Assembly (NCBI GenBank): GCA_026874595.1 | Contig: CM049317.1 | Span: 58,952,118 to 59,016,117, forward strand | Length of the DNA: 64,000 bases | Direction of reading: 5' to 3' | Source: Sipunculus nudus | Taxonomy: Eukaryota; Annelida; Sipuncula; Golfingiida; Sipunculidae | Shown: piece after piece, positions 11,290 to 22,971 of the stretch | Numbering within the stretch: position 1 is the first letter of the stretch | Layout of the letters: every line of letters begins with the position of its first letter | The notes under the pieces: generated by a model | Told to the model about the DNA's origin: nothing | Database searches by the model: none | The model's input: the letters and a program-made list of their open reading frames with translations, nothing else | Translations under genes and position numbers: made by a program

Positions 11290-12780
11290 CCAAGGAACCA
11301 ATTTTGAACACTACTGCATAAAAATACCAAATATGAAATTTAATTCAACAGTGATTGCATGGACTGGTAGGAAATTAAATTTAATATTTTTAAATTGTTC
11401 AAAACTGGCAGAGAGATGGAAAAACAAAATAAATGACTTTAATTCCCATTCTACTGAGGCAGGAAAATGATGAACAAATGTTTGCATTAGATCCTAATTT
11501 TTTTGTTAAATCAATTTTAATTTTTTTTGGTATATTTATGGTTTTTAAATTTTACTATATATTAACAGTATTGCACATCTATTGAATATTTAAACTGATT
11601 CACAAATCTATATTGCATCAACATTCATAGTTAATTTAGCCAGGTAACATCTCATTATACACACAAATATATGTATTCACTTTTTTTATAAAATATATAT
11701 ATTTTTTTATTGCAAAACAATAACTGTATGAAAATAACACTTTAGGATTCACATTACCAAATTGCACCTGCATTTATCCATGATTTGATTCATATATTAT
11801 CATATATGCCTACTGATGTGTAGAATTATATTATGATTTGTTTAAATAGGAAATTATTTTCTTTAAAAATGCTACTACTAAACAACATGGCATCTTCTGG
11901 ATTACTTCTTGAATTAATATTTCAAGAAAAGTTATGTACATTGGATTGAAAACAGCTTCTCATTAAAAGAACTACAGTTAACAATAACAAAAATATGTAT
12001 TGCAGTATACTTGGTTTCTGGTTGGGGGGGGGGGGGGGTAGGGCATATGAGACTTAGTAGTGTACACCTATCACAACCACAGCAGGGGTGTTCTGCCAGT
12101 GTGCATCACTAATAATGTTATCCAGGCAAGGCTTCAGTGACCTGAAGTAGGGTCATGGGCTAGAAAATGTAAATACATTTGAGCCTCTGAAAAACTTCAA
12201 AAACTAGACTTATTTTTAAGCTTTTATTTTCAAATTCAGAAATCAACAGATCAAATCCATATGTACACTGGCTGTGAAAATTGAATCAATGTACTGACAA
12301 GAAAATAATGTGCCATGGTCAATTTTGGGCAAAATTTTATGTATCAATTTTATATTTTTATCAAACAATTAAAAAAATTTGATCAAATTTTGGGTATAGA
12401 ATTAAATTTTGATTAATTAATGTTATATTACTGTAAAAAAAGTTCCTAGCTTTAACATTTATTGTGTTAAGTGATCAAATATCTTTCCTGATTTTTTTAC
12501 AAAGTGCATTATGTTTGGGCCCATTACTTTTTTAAATTTTATAATGCTGACCTAATTTCTTGCATCTACATAGGAACTATATAGGGGAATATCTATGTTA
12601 AATATGAAGACAATCTGAAGAGTAGTTTTGATATGAGACTGTCCTTAAGTGTGAAAACAGATTTTTAATAAAAAATTGACGTTTTTCCTTAATTTCTCAA
12701 AGGAAAAAAAGTCACAGAGATGCAATTTTCGGCTTGGTAGGAGATTTTGGGGACATCTATTAGTATGCCAAATTTTGGAT
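11290..12780. repeat. Duplicated segment, copy A (partner 21060-22430)
   Basis: Long collinear similarity to 21060-22430. Shared blocks include GACTTTAATTCCCATTCTAC (11439; 21159), ACATGGCATCTTCTGGATTA (11885; 21562) and GGGACATCTA near the right ends. Copies have diverged by substitutions and indels. The segment contains a minus-strand piece with a conserved acceptor and the reading VEWELKSF-LFFHLSA in both copies, possibly an old exon. A poly-G run lies at 12027. Confidence 0.75.
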
Positions 12781-13540
12781 TCCTAGGTCTTACGGTTTCA
12801 AAACGGGCCACATCTACAGACGGACGGACGAACAGACACAATGGGTCACAACTATAGCTCAGATGAATATAGAGGGGGTACTGTGGAGTCCATAACTCAA
12901 AGAATATGGGTAACATAGACCGAATTTCAAATATTCATGGAGAGAATCATGGTGATCAGTGCTTTAGTTGTTCAGATACTTGAGCTTTTGTATCAAATTT
13001 TGCATTATTCTGAGGGGGTACTTTGGAGCCCCATACCTCAAAGAATATGGGTAACAAATTTCCTCAAAGACTTGTCCCAGCATGTCAAGAATGAAGATTC
13101 TAGGTCCAGTCATTACAATTTGTGCCCTGTTAACAGATAAACAAATATTTAAATGTCTCAAAATGGAGAAAAAATTAGTAAAAAATTGAAAAAATACAGG
13201 TGGCACCACCAGTCTGCAGGAAGTGATTAAACATCCCATGATCAATATTCATGCAGAGAATCATGGTGATCTCTATGTTAGTTGTTCAGATACTTGAGCT
13301 TTGTATCAAATTTAGCATTTTTCTGGTGGGTATTTCGGAGCCCCATAGCTCGGAGAATATAGGTCACAGTGACCTAATTTTTTGGTTTCCAAGGAGATTT
13401 TTTATGGACCTGCCTGGATGTCAAGTAAGAAGATTCCAGGTCCAGCGGTTACGATTTGTGCCTTGTTAACAGACAGACAGACGGACGCCAGACAAAGAGT
13501 GATCGTTATAGCTCAGATGACTTTCAGTCAGCTGAGCTAA
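12750..13540 (+). mobile_element. Truncated copy of hairpin-ended, 340-bp-unit element (family 2)
   Basis: Carries about two diverged copies of the 340-bp unit, with GGTGGCACCACC at about 13200, and ends with the hairpin AGCTCAGATGACT-TTC-AGTCAGCTGAGCT at 13510-13538 followed by an A run. A further hairpin of the same kind lies at 13717-13745. Confidence 0.6.
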
Positions 13541-13990
13541 AAAAAAATTGAGTTTTTTTCTTAATTTCTCAAAGGAACAAATTTGCAGAGACCCAGTTTT
13601 CAGTTTGTAAGGAGACCTGAGAGACATCTTACAGTATGTCAAATATTGGATTCCTAGGTCTAACGGTTTCAGAACGTGCCACATCTAAGAACGGACAGAC
13701 AATGGACCATGACTATAGCTCAGATGACTTATAGTCAACTGAGCTAAAAACAGATGAGTGGTTTTGATATTAGGCAGTGCTGAAGCGTGAAGATAGTTTT
13801 TTAATAAAACAAGTGACCCATGGGTCATGACGCTCAGCTGACTGGGAAGAGATTCGCAAAAGGAAATTTTATCACCAGAATGGTAGTATATACCCATTCA
13901 ACTGAAGCAACAAACAGATTAACCAACAGGCCAAGATTTAGTCTGTATTTATATATCTCAAAAATAGAGAAAAATGTGTAAACTTTTGAA

Positions 13991-15164
13991 ACTAGAATAT
14001 GGGTAACCGACAAGTGACTACATGTATCTGCCAAAATCGGATAGTGAGGCATGGATTGAGTGGCAAGGGGAAATAGAGTGAGGTATGTTGCATATTAGCA
14101 TGGATGTCTGCAGCCTAAATGTGTATGTAGGTTGTGCCACCTACCACAAATCCAGAAAGCTGTCCAAGTTGTATACACCTGCAAAATTTTGGGCAGAAAA
14201 GTCAAACCACTACATGTATATGAGCAATCTTTGCCCATGGCAGACAAACAGACAAACACTGTGCAAAAATCTTTGCAGGTAACCCCTCCAGTTTTGTGTA
14301 TGATAAAGACCTATCTGAGATCTAAACAGATGCACAATTTTGGGCCAATCGGTCAAATGGTTCCCGAGATATGAGCTTGGATGTGTCCAGCGTTAACTAG
14401 AATGTAGGTGGCGCCACCTGTCATAAAATCAAGAAAGCTGTCCACGATGTATAAACCTGCAAAATTTTAGGCAGTTATGTCGAACCACTACAGAGAAATG
14501 AGTAATTTTAGGCCACGGCAGACTAACAGACAGACGCTGTGCAAACATTGTTACAGGTGGCGCCACCATTTTTTGTGTATGTTACAGAGCTATCAAAGGG
14601 CTACATTTGTATAAATTTTATTTCCTGATCGGTCAAACGGTTCCCGAGATATAAGCTTGGATGTCATCAGCGTGAACGTGAACGTAGGTGGCGCCACCTG
14701 TCATAAAATCAAGAAAGCTATCCTGGATGTATACACATGACGAATTTCAGGTGAATTAGTCAATTCACTGCAGAGATATGAGTGATTTTAACCCAAGGCA
14801 GATGAACAGATGGACACTGTGCAAACATGGTTACAGGTGGCGCCACCATTTTTTGTGTATGTTATAAAGCAATCCAAGGGCTACATTTGTATCAATTTTA
14901 TTTCCTGATCGGTCAAACGGTTCCCGAGATATGAGGGTTTATGAGTGGAAACAGACCCACAAATGGACACTGGATAGAGAGGAAAGGTCAGAGGTCAATG
15001 CAAATTGGTTAGGCACCAGTTCACATGTGACCCGATAATAGGTGTAAGTTTGGGAAAAATCAGTCCATTAGTCTCCGAGGAGCTCTCTGGAAACGAACGC
15101 CGCCGCGGCGGAGGAACTCGGTCAAAAACATAGTATCCGCAAAACTTCGTTTTGGCGGATACAA
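13991..15164 (+). mobile_element. Family-1 element inserted in the family-2 element
   Basis: Begins CTAGAATATGGGTA and ends with the hairpin TATCCGCAAAAC-TTC-GTTTTGGCGGATA (15134-15161). Inside are two to three units of about 280 bp, each with two GGTGGCGCCACC palindromes (14407, 14556, 14687, 14836). The minus-strand family-2 relative at 31134-32516 keeps the uninterrupted junction, which shows the insertion boundaries directly. Confidence 0.75.
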
Positions 15165-17190
15165 AAATACAGGTGGCTCCACCAGTCTGCAGAAACTAAT
15201 AAAAACACTTAATGGTCAATATCCATGCAAAAAATCATGGTGATCTCTGCATTAGTTGTTCAGATATTTCAGTTTTTGTATCAAATTGTCCATTATTCTG
15301 AGGGATACTTCGGAGTCCTATAGCTTGAAGGATATGGGTAACAGAGACCTAATTTCAAGTTTCCACAGGCACCCTTCATGGGCCTCCTTGCATGACAAGA
15401 ATGAAGATTCTAGGTCCAGTTGTTGCGATTTTTACCCTGTTGACAGATAACCACATCTTTAAAGGTCTCAAAAAAAAGAAAGAAATTCGTAAAAATTTGA
15501 AAAAAAAATAGAGGTGGCACACCAAGTCTGCAGAAACTGATGGAACAGCTCATGATCAATATGTATGCCGAAAATCATGACCATCAGTGTTGTAGTTATT
15601 GAAATACTGCAGTTTTTGTATCAAATTTTCCATTATTCTGGGGGGGGGGGGGTATTTTGGACCCATACAGCTTAAAGAATATGGGTAACAGAGACCTAAT
15701 TTCAAGTTTCCATGGAGACTTTTCATGGGTCTCCCTGTGTGTCAAGAATAAAGATTCTTGGTCCAGTTTTTATGATTTGTGCCCTGTTAACAGATGTTCA
15801 TATCTTTAAAGGTCTCAAAAATACAGAAAAATTTCGTAAAAAAAAACGAACAAATACAGGTGGTGCCACCAGTCTGCAGAAACTTATGAAACACTCCATG
15901 ATCAATATCCATGCAAACAATTATGGTTATCTCTGCATTAGTTGTTCAGATACTTTAGCTTTTGTATCAAATTTTCCATTATTCTGATCTGTACTTTGGA
16001 GTGCCATAGCTCAAAGGATATGGGTAACAGAGACCAAATTTCAGGTTTCCATGGAGACTTATCATGGGTCTCCCTGTGTGTCAAGAACGAAGATTCTAGG
16101 TCCAGTCGTTACGATTTGTACCCTGTTGACAGATAACTACATCCTTAAAGGTCTCAAAAATGGAGAAAACAATTCGTGAACATTAAAAAATACAGGTGGC
16201 GCCACCAGTCTGCACAAACTGATGAAACATCTCATGATCAATATGTATGTCAAAAATCATGACCATCAGTGATGTAGTTAATGAGATATTGAAGTTTTTG
16301 TATGAAATTTTTGACTATTCTGGGGGGTAATTTTGGGCCCCATAGCTCGAAGGATATGGGTAACAGAGACCTAATTTCTGGTTTCCATGGAGACTTTTCA
16401 TAGGTCTCTCAGTGTGTCGAAAATGAAGATTCTAGGTCCAGTCGTTACGATTTGTGCCACGCTAACAGATGACAGCATCCTCAAAGGTCTCAAAAATAGA
16501 GGAAAAAATCGTAAAAAATCAAACAGTACAGGTGGCGCCACCAGTCTGCAGGAACTGATCGAACATCTCATGATCAATATATATGCCAAAAATGAAGACC
16601 ATCAGTGATGTAGTTATTGAGATATTGAAGTTTTTGTATGAAATTTTTTACTAATCTGGGGGGTACTTTGGGGCCCCATAGCTCAAAGGATATGGGTAAC
16701 AGAGACCTAATTTCTGGTTTCCAAGGAGATTTTTCATGGACCTCTCAGTGTGTCAAGAATTAAGATTCTAAGTCCAGTCTTTATGATTTGTGCCTTGTTA
16801 ACAGATGTTCACATTTTTAAAGGTCTCAAAAATAGAGAAAAAAATTCGTAAAAAATCGAAAAATACAGGTGGCGCCACCAGTCTGCAGGAAGTGATGTAA
16901 CATCTCATGATCAATAAGTATGCCAAAAATCATGACCATCAGTCAAGTAGTTAATGAGATATTGAAGTTTTTGTATGAAATTTTTGACTTTTCTGGGGGG
17001 TACTTTGGGGCCACATAGCTCGAAGGATATGGGTAACAGAGACCTAATTTCTGGTTTCCAAGGAGATTTTTTATGGACCTCTCAGAATCCCAAGTTACAA
17101 GGTTCTAGGTCCAGCGGTTACGATTTGTGCCTGGTTAACGGACGGACAGACGGACAGACAGACAGACGGACGACGGACAAAGAGTGATCG
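15165..17190 (+). repeat. 340-bp tandem units of family 2
   Basis: Six units spaced 336-345 bp apart. Each has the block TCTAGGTCCAGTCGTTACGA, the GGTGGCGCCACC palindrome, CATGATCAATAT and GGATATGGGTAACAGAGACC. Open frames of 60-90 codons recur at the same place in each unit, but they are not conserved as protein and stop in all frames across units. Confidence 0.85.
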
Positions 17191-17377
17191 CTATAGCTCA
17201 GATGACTTTCAGTCAGCTGAGCTAAAAACTGAGGTTTTTCCGTAGGTAGGAGATCTTGGGAACATCTAGCAATTTCGGATTCCTAGGTCTAACGGTTTCA
17301 AAAAAACTGAAGCATCAAACATTTTCTGAACAGAACAAACAAGGTTAATATTAAATAATGTATGACTGAAAACTTAC

Positions 17378-17468
17378 ATCAGTACACTGGTGGTGATCAT
17401 ACGGTCAATCTGGAGATGAATTTGTCTGCTTTGGTGTAGGTGCCCTATAACCATCAGTTTTGACTGAA
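17378..17468 (-). pseudogene. Possible decayed coding exon on the minus strand
   Basis: Flanked by acceptor CTATTTCAG (complement of 17477-17469) and a strong donor GAT/GTAAGT. One frame reads DGYRAPTPKQTNSSPD, then TGA, then PYDHHQCTD. The TGA could be a C-to-T change of CGA. Another frame is fully open but of unlikely composition. It could belong to the same gene as the exon at 8508-8774. Support is weak. Confidence 0.25.
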
Positions 17469-17559
17469 CTGAAATAGATTACATACATTATAGAATGAGA
17501 AATTTAGGTGAGGACTTCAGCATTAACAAATAGACATTAATTACATACAGGTACACCGA

Positions 17560-17755
17560 AAGTATGTGTCTTCTTTCACCCATTGGGTGGAGGGCAGGAT
17601 ATGCTGCTGGTCATAGAGAGTACCACTTGGCATTAAAGAGCAATAATTTCTTAGAGTCTCAGAGGAAGAGGTAATATAGGCCATGAGTGGTTGATATTGA
17701 AGAAAGCATTTCTCATCTCAGACCACTACTGAAAGTGATGCCATGATAATAATAA
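17560..17755. repeat. Diverged partner of 20521-20790
   Basis: Shares a TAATATAGGCCATGAG-type block and the following TTGATAT-TGAAGAAA with 20640-20690, plus a CTCAGACCA/CTGACCA block. In the second copy the plus strand reads EIKSEWKRYYRPWFIDMIEE before a stop. In this copy the frame is broken. It may be a fossil exon. Confidence 0.35.
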
Positions 17756-17756
17756 C

Positions 17757-19468
17757 TAGAATACGGGTAGTCGACAAGCGACTACTTGTATCCGCCTAAA
17801 TCAGAGTGGAACGGGTGAAGTGTTGCATATCAGCATGGATGTCTGCAGCCAAATTGTGTATGTAGGTTGCGCTACCTACCAAAAAATCCAGAAAGCCGTC
17901 CAAGTTGTATACATATGCAAAATTTAAGGCAGATAAGTCAAACCACTATATTGTATATGAGTGATTTTTGCCCTTGGCAGACAAACAGATGGACGCTGTG
18001 CAAAAAAGGGTTGCAGGTGGCGCCACCAGTTAAGCGTATGATAAAGAGCTTTGTGAGAACTATACACATGCAAAATTTTGGCCCAATTGGTCAAACAGTT
18101 CCCTAGATATGAGCTTGGATGTCTGCAGCGTAAACTTGATTGTAGGTGGCGCCACCTGTCATAAAATCAGAAAAGCTATCCAGGATGTATAAGCATGCAG
18201 AATTTCAGGTGAATTAGTCAAACCACTGCAGAGATATGAGTGATTTTAACCCAAGGCAGACGAACAGCTGGACACTGTGCAAACATGGTTGCAGGTGGCG
18301 CCACCATTTTTTGTGTATGTTATAAAGCTCTCCAAGGGCTACATTTGTGCAAAAAAATTTTCCTGATCAATCAAACGGTTCCTGAGATATGAGCTTGGAT
18401 GTCTGCAGCGTAAACATGAATGTAGGTGGCGCCACCTGTCATAAAATCAGAAAAGCTATCCAGGATGTATACGCATGCCAAATTTCAGGTGAATTAGTCA
18501 AGTCACTGCAGAGATATGAGTGATTTTAACCCAAGGCAGACAAACAGATGGACACTGTACAAACATGGTTGCAGGTAGCGGCACCATTTTTGGTGTATGT
18601 TATAAAGCTCTCCAAGGGCTACATTTGTGCAAAAGAATTTTCCTGATCGGTCAAACGGTTCCCGAGATATGAGCTTGGATGTCTGCAGCGTAAACGTGGA
18701 TGTAGGTGGCGCCACCTGTCATAAAATCAGATAAGCTATCCAGGATGTATACGCATGCCAAATTTCAGGTGAATTAGTCAAGTCACTGCAGAGATATGAG
18801 TGATTTTAACCCAAGGCAGACGAACAGATGGACACTGTGCAAACATGGTTGCAGGTGGCGCCACCATTTTTGGTGTATGTTATAAAGCTCTCCAAGGGCT
18901 ACATTTGTGCAAAAGAATTTTCCTGATCGGTCAAACGGTTCCCGAGATATGAGCTTGGATGTCTGCAACGTCAACGTGAATGTAGGTGGCGCCACCTGTC
19001 ATAAAATCAGAAAAGCTATCCAGGATGTTTGCGCATGCCGAATTTCAGGTGAATTAGTCAAGTCACTGCAGAGATATGAGTGATTTTAACCCAAGGCAGA
19101 CGAACAGATGGACACTGTGCAAACATGGTTGCAGGTGGCGCCACCATTTTTGGTGTATGTTATAAAGCTCTCCGAGGGCTACATTTGTGCAAAAAAATTT
19201 TCCTGATCGGTCAAACGGTTCCCGAGATATGTTGGTTTATGTGTGGAAACAGACGCACAAACGGACGCAGAGCGCAGAGGAAAGGTCAGAGGTCAAAACA
19301 AAATCGGGGCGCAGCAGTTCACATGTGACCCGAACATAATCCCGGGTTTCGGAAAATTCCGCCCAGCGGTTACGGAGGAGTTCTCCGGACACCTACGCGG
19401 CGGCGGCGGCGGCGGTTGCGACCAGCTGAAAACATAGTATCCGCAAAACTCTGTTTTGGCGGATACAA
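17757..19468 (+). mobile_element. Family-1 element, fuller copy
   Basis: Begins CTAGAATACGGGTAGTCGAC, with a short hairpin GTAGTCG-ACAAG-CGACTAC, then the subterminal repeat TTGTATCCGCC (17786-17796). It ends with hairpin TATCCGCAAAACTCT/GTTTTGGCGGATA (19438-19465) and ACAA, so the 3' arm is the inverse of the 5' subterminal repeat. The flanks AATAA on both sides could be a 5-bp target duplication. The interior is a 280-bp tandem array, and a (CGG)n tract at 19397-19414 precedes the 3' end. No coding region. Confidence 0.75.
18000..19240 (+). repeat. 280-bp tandem units with paired GGTGGCGCCACC palindromes
   Basis: GTCTGCAGCGTAAAC and relatives recur at 18121, 18401, 18681 and 18961, an exact 280-bp period. 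Each unit carries two palindromes about 130 and 150 bp apart (18016, 18145, 18294, 18425, 18705, 18854, 18985, 19134; the one near 18574 is mutated). Confidence 0.9.
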
Positions 19469-20156
19469 TAAGTGTGAAATCCCCCAGTCTTCAGCAGGAC
19501 CAACTGCAGAAGACTAATTGCCGGTCCTGTCAGATCTCTGTAAGACCTGCCGTGACGCAGGATAATTTAGTGCACGGTAATAAACATTTACAGAAGCCAT
19601 TACTGCACTAGTGAATCAAGACTATTTTTATTCTGTGCCCACCTACTGATTAAATGCCTTTTTCATATGCTTTATAACAGTCAAAGAGTGTCCTTTTCAC
19701 ATTGGGCAATTCCACGGTGACTCATGTTACATTTTATGGAACATTTTTATTTTAAAGTTTACCTTCTTCATACTATATTTTGGATTTTTTATTTGTTTCT
19801 TGTAAAATGGATTAAAGTATTAATAAAGTTGCTTTACTGTGGTAAACTTGCTTTTTAAATATTAAAAGGTATTATGTAATTCAACTCTAATAAAGGTGTG
19901 CAACTCATGTTACCTGAAAAAGACACAGAAACAGAATAACAAATACAAACATTTATTTTCTGCTCTTCAGATAATGTATGCCAATATTAGTAATCCTAAA
20001 ATATCTCAAGTATTGTATATGTTAATATTCAGACATGAACTTCCCAATAGGCTGCTAATTAGGTTAATCAAGTCTTAATATATGTGTGAGTCATGTTACA
20101 TATTTTAACGTGACTCATGTTACCTTTGAAATTCTATAGCATACATACCATACCGG

Positions 20157-20231
20157 TCTGTTACACAGATTTTAATTTAATATTGTCAAGTATCATACTT
20201 GACAATATTAAATTAAAATCTGTGTAACAGA
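20157..20231. repeat. Perfect 37-bp-arm palindrome with 1-nt centre
   Basis: Left arm 20157-20193 and right arm 20195-20231 are exact reverse complements around a single C at 20194. Arms start TCTGTTACACAGATTTTAAT. No mismatch was found on reading through all 37 pairs. It could form a cruciform or an RNA hairpin. Confidence 0.9.
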
Positions 20232-20520
20232 GAATTGTATGTGACCAACCATTTGTTAAAAATGTTATTTTCATTAATAATCAGGGGCATTTTATCCTTA
20301 TATGTACAGAAATAAAGAATAAAAAGTCTTCAACCTCAATTATTAGAGTTTTTTAGTACATAAATACAACATAAAGTATGACTTAAAATAAATTTACTGG
20401 GTAAAAGTATGAGAAAAAAATTCAATTTCCAGTTATTTTGAGCATCCTTGTTAAAAAAATTAATGTCATTTGTGTTAAAGAAATTAACCATGTATGTTGA
20501 AGGTTTTATTATCTCTTAAT

Positions 20521-20790
20521 TAGTACAGCTTGTCAGGGAAAATGATCAAAGTCAAAGCGTCCACGAGAATTCACAACTTTGGGGGTAGACAGCTTTTTCT
20601 TTAGTGATCTTTCTGCTGTGGAGATAAAGTCTGAGTGGAAGAGATATTATAGGCCATGGTTTATTGATATGATTGAAGAAATTGTTGCAAATAATATTTT
20701 GTGATCTGACCATGGGACCAACTGAAACATGTCAAGCATTCAAGCAGTTTGTGGATATAAGATCTATACTATTACCATGATAATGGGTTG
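20521..20790. repeat. Partner of 17560-17755; possible fossil exon
   Basis: See the partner entry. The plus strand holds an open stretch reading FSDLSAVEIKSEWKRYYRPW with no clear splice sites. The minus strand is also open for about 50 codons after CATGTTTCAG. A coding origin is possible but undecided. Confidence 0.3.
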
Positions 20791-21059
20791 GCTCTTTAAT
20801 AAGCTGTTCAGCAATTTACACATTTGTCCAATAAGATCCTATTTATTTCATTAACCCACTTTTTTCTATTTTGTAAAATGTATACAGCCGCCATAATGCC
20901 CCCACTCCAGAGGTGGAAGGACTTGGTGGTGGAGGGATCATGATGGGAATTCAGCACCTCTTGGCCTCTGTTTATATTTTCTTTATTTAATAAATCTTAT
21001 GCAGTTGCAATAAAATATTGTCCCCATATTGTCCACATTGCATATAAATACAGATTATA

Positions 21060-22430
21060 TATAATTAAATTCAACAGTGCTTACAGGGGGGAAATGCTTT
21101 ATTTATAATTATTAGATATTTAAAAACATGCAGAAAGATGGAAAAACAAAGCAAATGACTTTAATTCCCATTCTACTAAGGCAGGAAAATAATGAATGAA
21201 TGTTTGCAGTAGATCTTCATTTTTATTTTGTTAGATCATTTTTTAATTTTGTAAATTTTTCTACACATTTACAATGTATCATATATATCTGAATATTTAA
21301 ATTGATTCACACATCTAAATTGCATCAACATTTATAGCTAATTTGGTCAGGTAACACATTATGCACACAAATTTTTATATTTGTAAAACAATAAATATCT
21401 AAAATAACACCAGAATTCATAATTCTAAATTGCACTTTTATTTATCCATGATTTGGTTCATATATTAGGAGATTATGCCTACTACATGGGTTTAATTATA
21501 TCTTATTTTGTTTAATTATTTAAAAGGAAATTAATTTCTTTAAAAATGTTACACCAGCACAACATGGCATCTTCTGGATTACTTCTTGAATTACTATTTC
21601 AAGAAAAGGTGTGCGCATTGAATTGGAAACAGCTTTACATGTAAAGAAATAGTTAACAATAACAAAACATGTATTGCAATGGACTCTGTAGTGACCAAGA
21701 GTGGGGTCCTGGAGCTAGAAAATGCCTCTGAAAAACTTTGATAACTAGCCTAATTTTTAAGCTTTTATTTTCAAATTTCAGAATTCAACACATTCAATCC
21801 ATATTAGTACCTGGTGTGAAAATTTAATCAAATGTAAGCACAAGAAAAAAAAATGTGCCATGGTCAATGTTGGGCAAAATTTAAGGTATCAGTGTTATAT
21901 TTATTCTAATAACTTTAAAAATGTAAAAAAGATCCTGATCTAATTTCTGGTATACAATGGAATTTTGATTAGTTAAAGTTATATTACCAAGAAAAAGTCC
22001 CAAGCATTAACATTTATTGTGTTAAATGATTAAATATCTTTCTTGATTTTTTACCAAGTGCATTATGTTTGGGCCCATAACTTTCATAGATTACGTAATC
22101 CTGACCTAATTTCTGGCATGTACAAAGGAACTATATGGGGAAATAGTTATGGTAAATATAAAGAAAAACAGATGAGTGGTTTGTATTGTTATATGGCAAT
22201 ACTGAAGTATGAAAATAGGTTTTTTTTAAAATTGAGGTTTTACTTAAATTTTCTAAAAGGAACAAAGTCAAAGTGACACAGTTTTCGGTTTGATACGAGA
22301 TCTTGGGGACATCTAACAGTATGCCAAAATTTGGATTTGTAGGTCTAACAGATGATGGACAATGGACCACAAATGTAGCTCAGATGACTATAGCTCATAT
22401 GACTTATAGTCAGGTGAGCTAAAAAGTGCT
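21060..22430. repeat. Duplicated segment, copy A' (partner 11290-12780)
   Basis: Collinear with 11290-12780 as described there. It ends at a family-2 type tail (GCTCATATGACTTATAGTCAGGTGAGCTAAAAA, broken here into its two hairpin arms, around 22392-22425). Its flanks carry the GTGACTCATGTTAC motifs, which suggests insertion into a region already holding them. Confidence 0.7.
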
Positions 22431-22971
22431 GTTTAAGATGCTGTGACTCATGTTACACGAGTGACTCATGTTACCTGTGACTCATGTTTCAACATTTGAA
22501 AGTAAAATTTAAAGGAAAATTAAAAGAAAAACCCTGAAAAGCGCTTTGTAATTATTAAAGACAAGATGATAGAAGGAAAATATGTGATCATAATTACAAC
22601 AATGGCAACAAATTTTGCATGAGCAAAACATTTTTAGATTTTTGTGACTCATGTTACATGAACTTTTGCTACCTTTCATTCTGTCAAGGTCATTTAATAA
22701 AGCCTACCATACCAAAAAGGCTACAATTTTTTTTAACCAAGGATATATGTAATCAAATGGGAGATAATGTTGTACTACAGCTTTTCCAAAAGACTTTTTT
22801 AAGTTTAAACTTGTCCTACCTACAAAGTGTAATGCTTATTGAAAAATAAAGCAACTTTGTCGGCCATTTTGAAATTCAAAATGGCTGCTATATTTAAAAA
22901 ATTACAAGTTTCTGAAACTTACATATGTATACACTTATTTCATATGGATATCCCAGAATTGGCTTAATCTT

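Larger units (their letters stand above)
13808..17230 (+). mobile_element. Family-2 element with internal 340-bp tandem units, interrupted by a family-1 element
   Basis: The left end holds the palindrome TGACCCATGGGTCA (13814-13827) and the subterminal repeat GCTCAGCTGACT (13832-13843). The right end is a hairpin at 17195-17223 whose 3' arm, AGTCAGCTGAGC (17211-17222), is the exact inverse of the left subterminal repeat, followed by TAAAAA. Between them, after an inserted element at 13991-15164, lie six units of about 336-345 bp, each containing GGTGGCGCCACCAGTCTGCA or a variant (15171, 15512, 15857, 16195, 16531, 16868). Two opposite-strand relatives sit at 31134-32516 and 37440-38907. The layout recalls Helentron-type non-autonomous elements; that class is inference. 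Confidence 0.75.
19717..22657. repeat. Dispersed GTGACTCATGTTAC motif, eight copies
   Basis: Exact copies start at 19717, 20110, 22443, 22461 and 22644. One-base or near variants start at 19899, 20086 and 22477. They sit on both sides of the duplicated segment 20520-22430. The core TGACTCA is the consensus AP-1/bZIP site, but the longer shared word suggests a repeat rather than independent binding sites. Confidence 0.7.

Noticed and set aside
12964-17187. Series of 60-90-codon frames at regular intervals, resembling a protein family or CRISPR-like array
   Set aside because: They are the same position of 340-bp non-coding tandem units. Frames are not preserved between units, and this is animal DNA.
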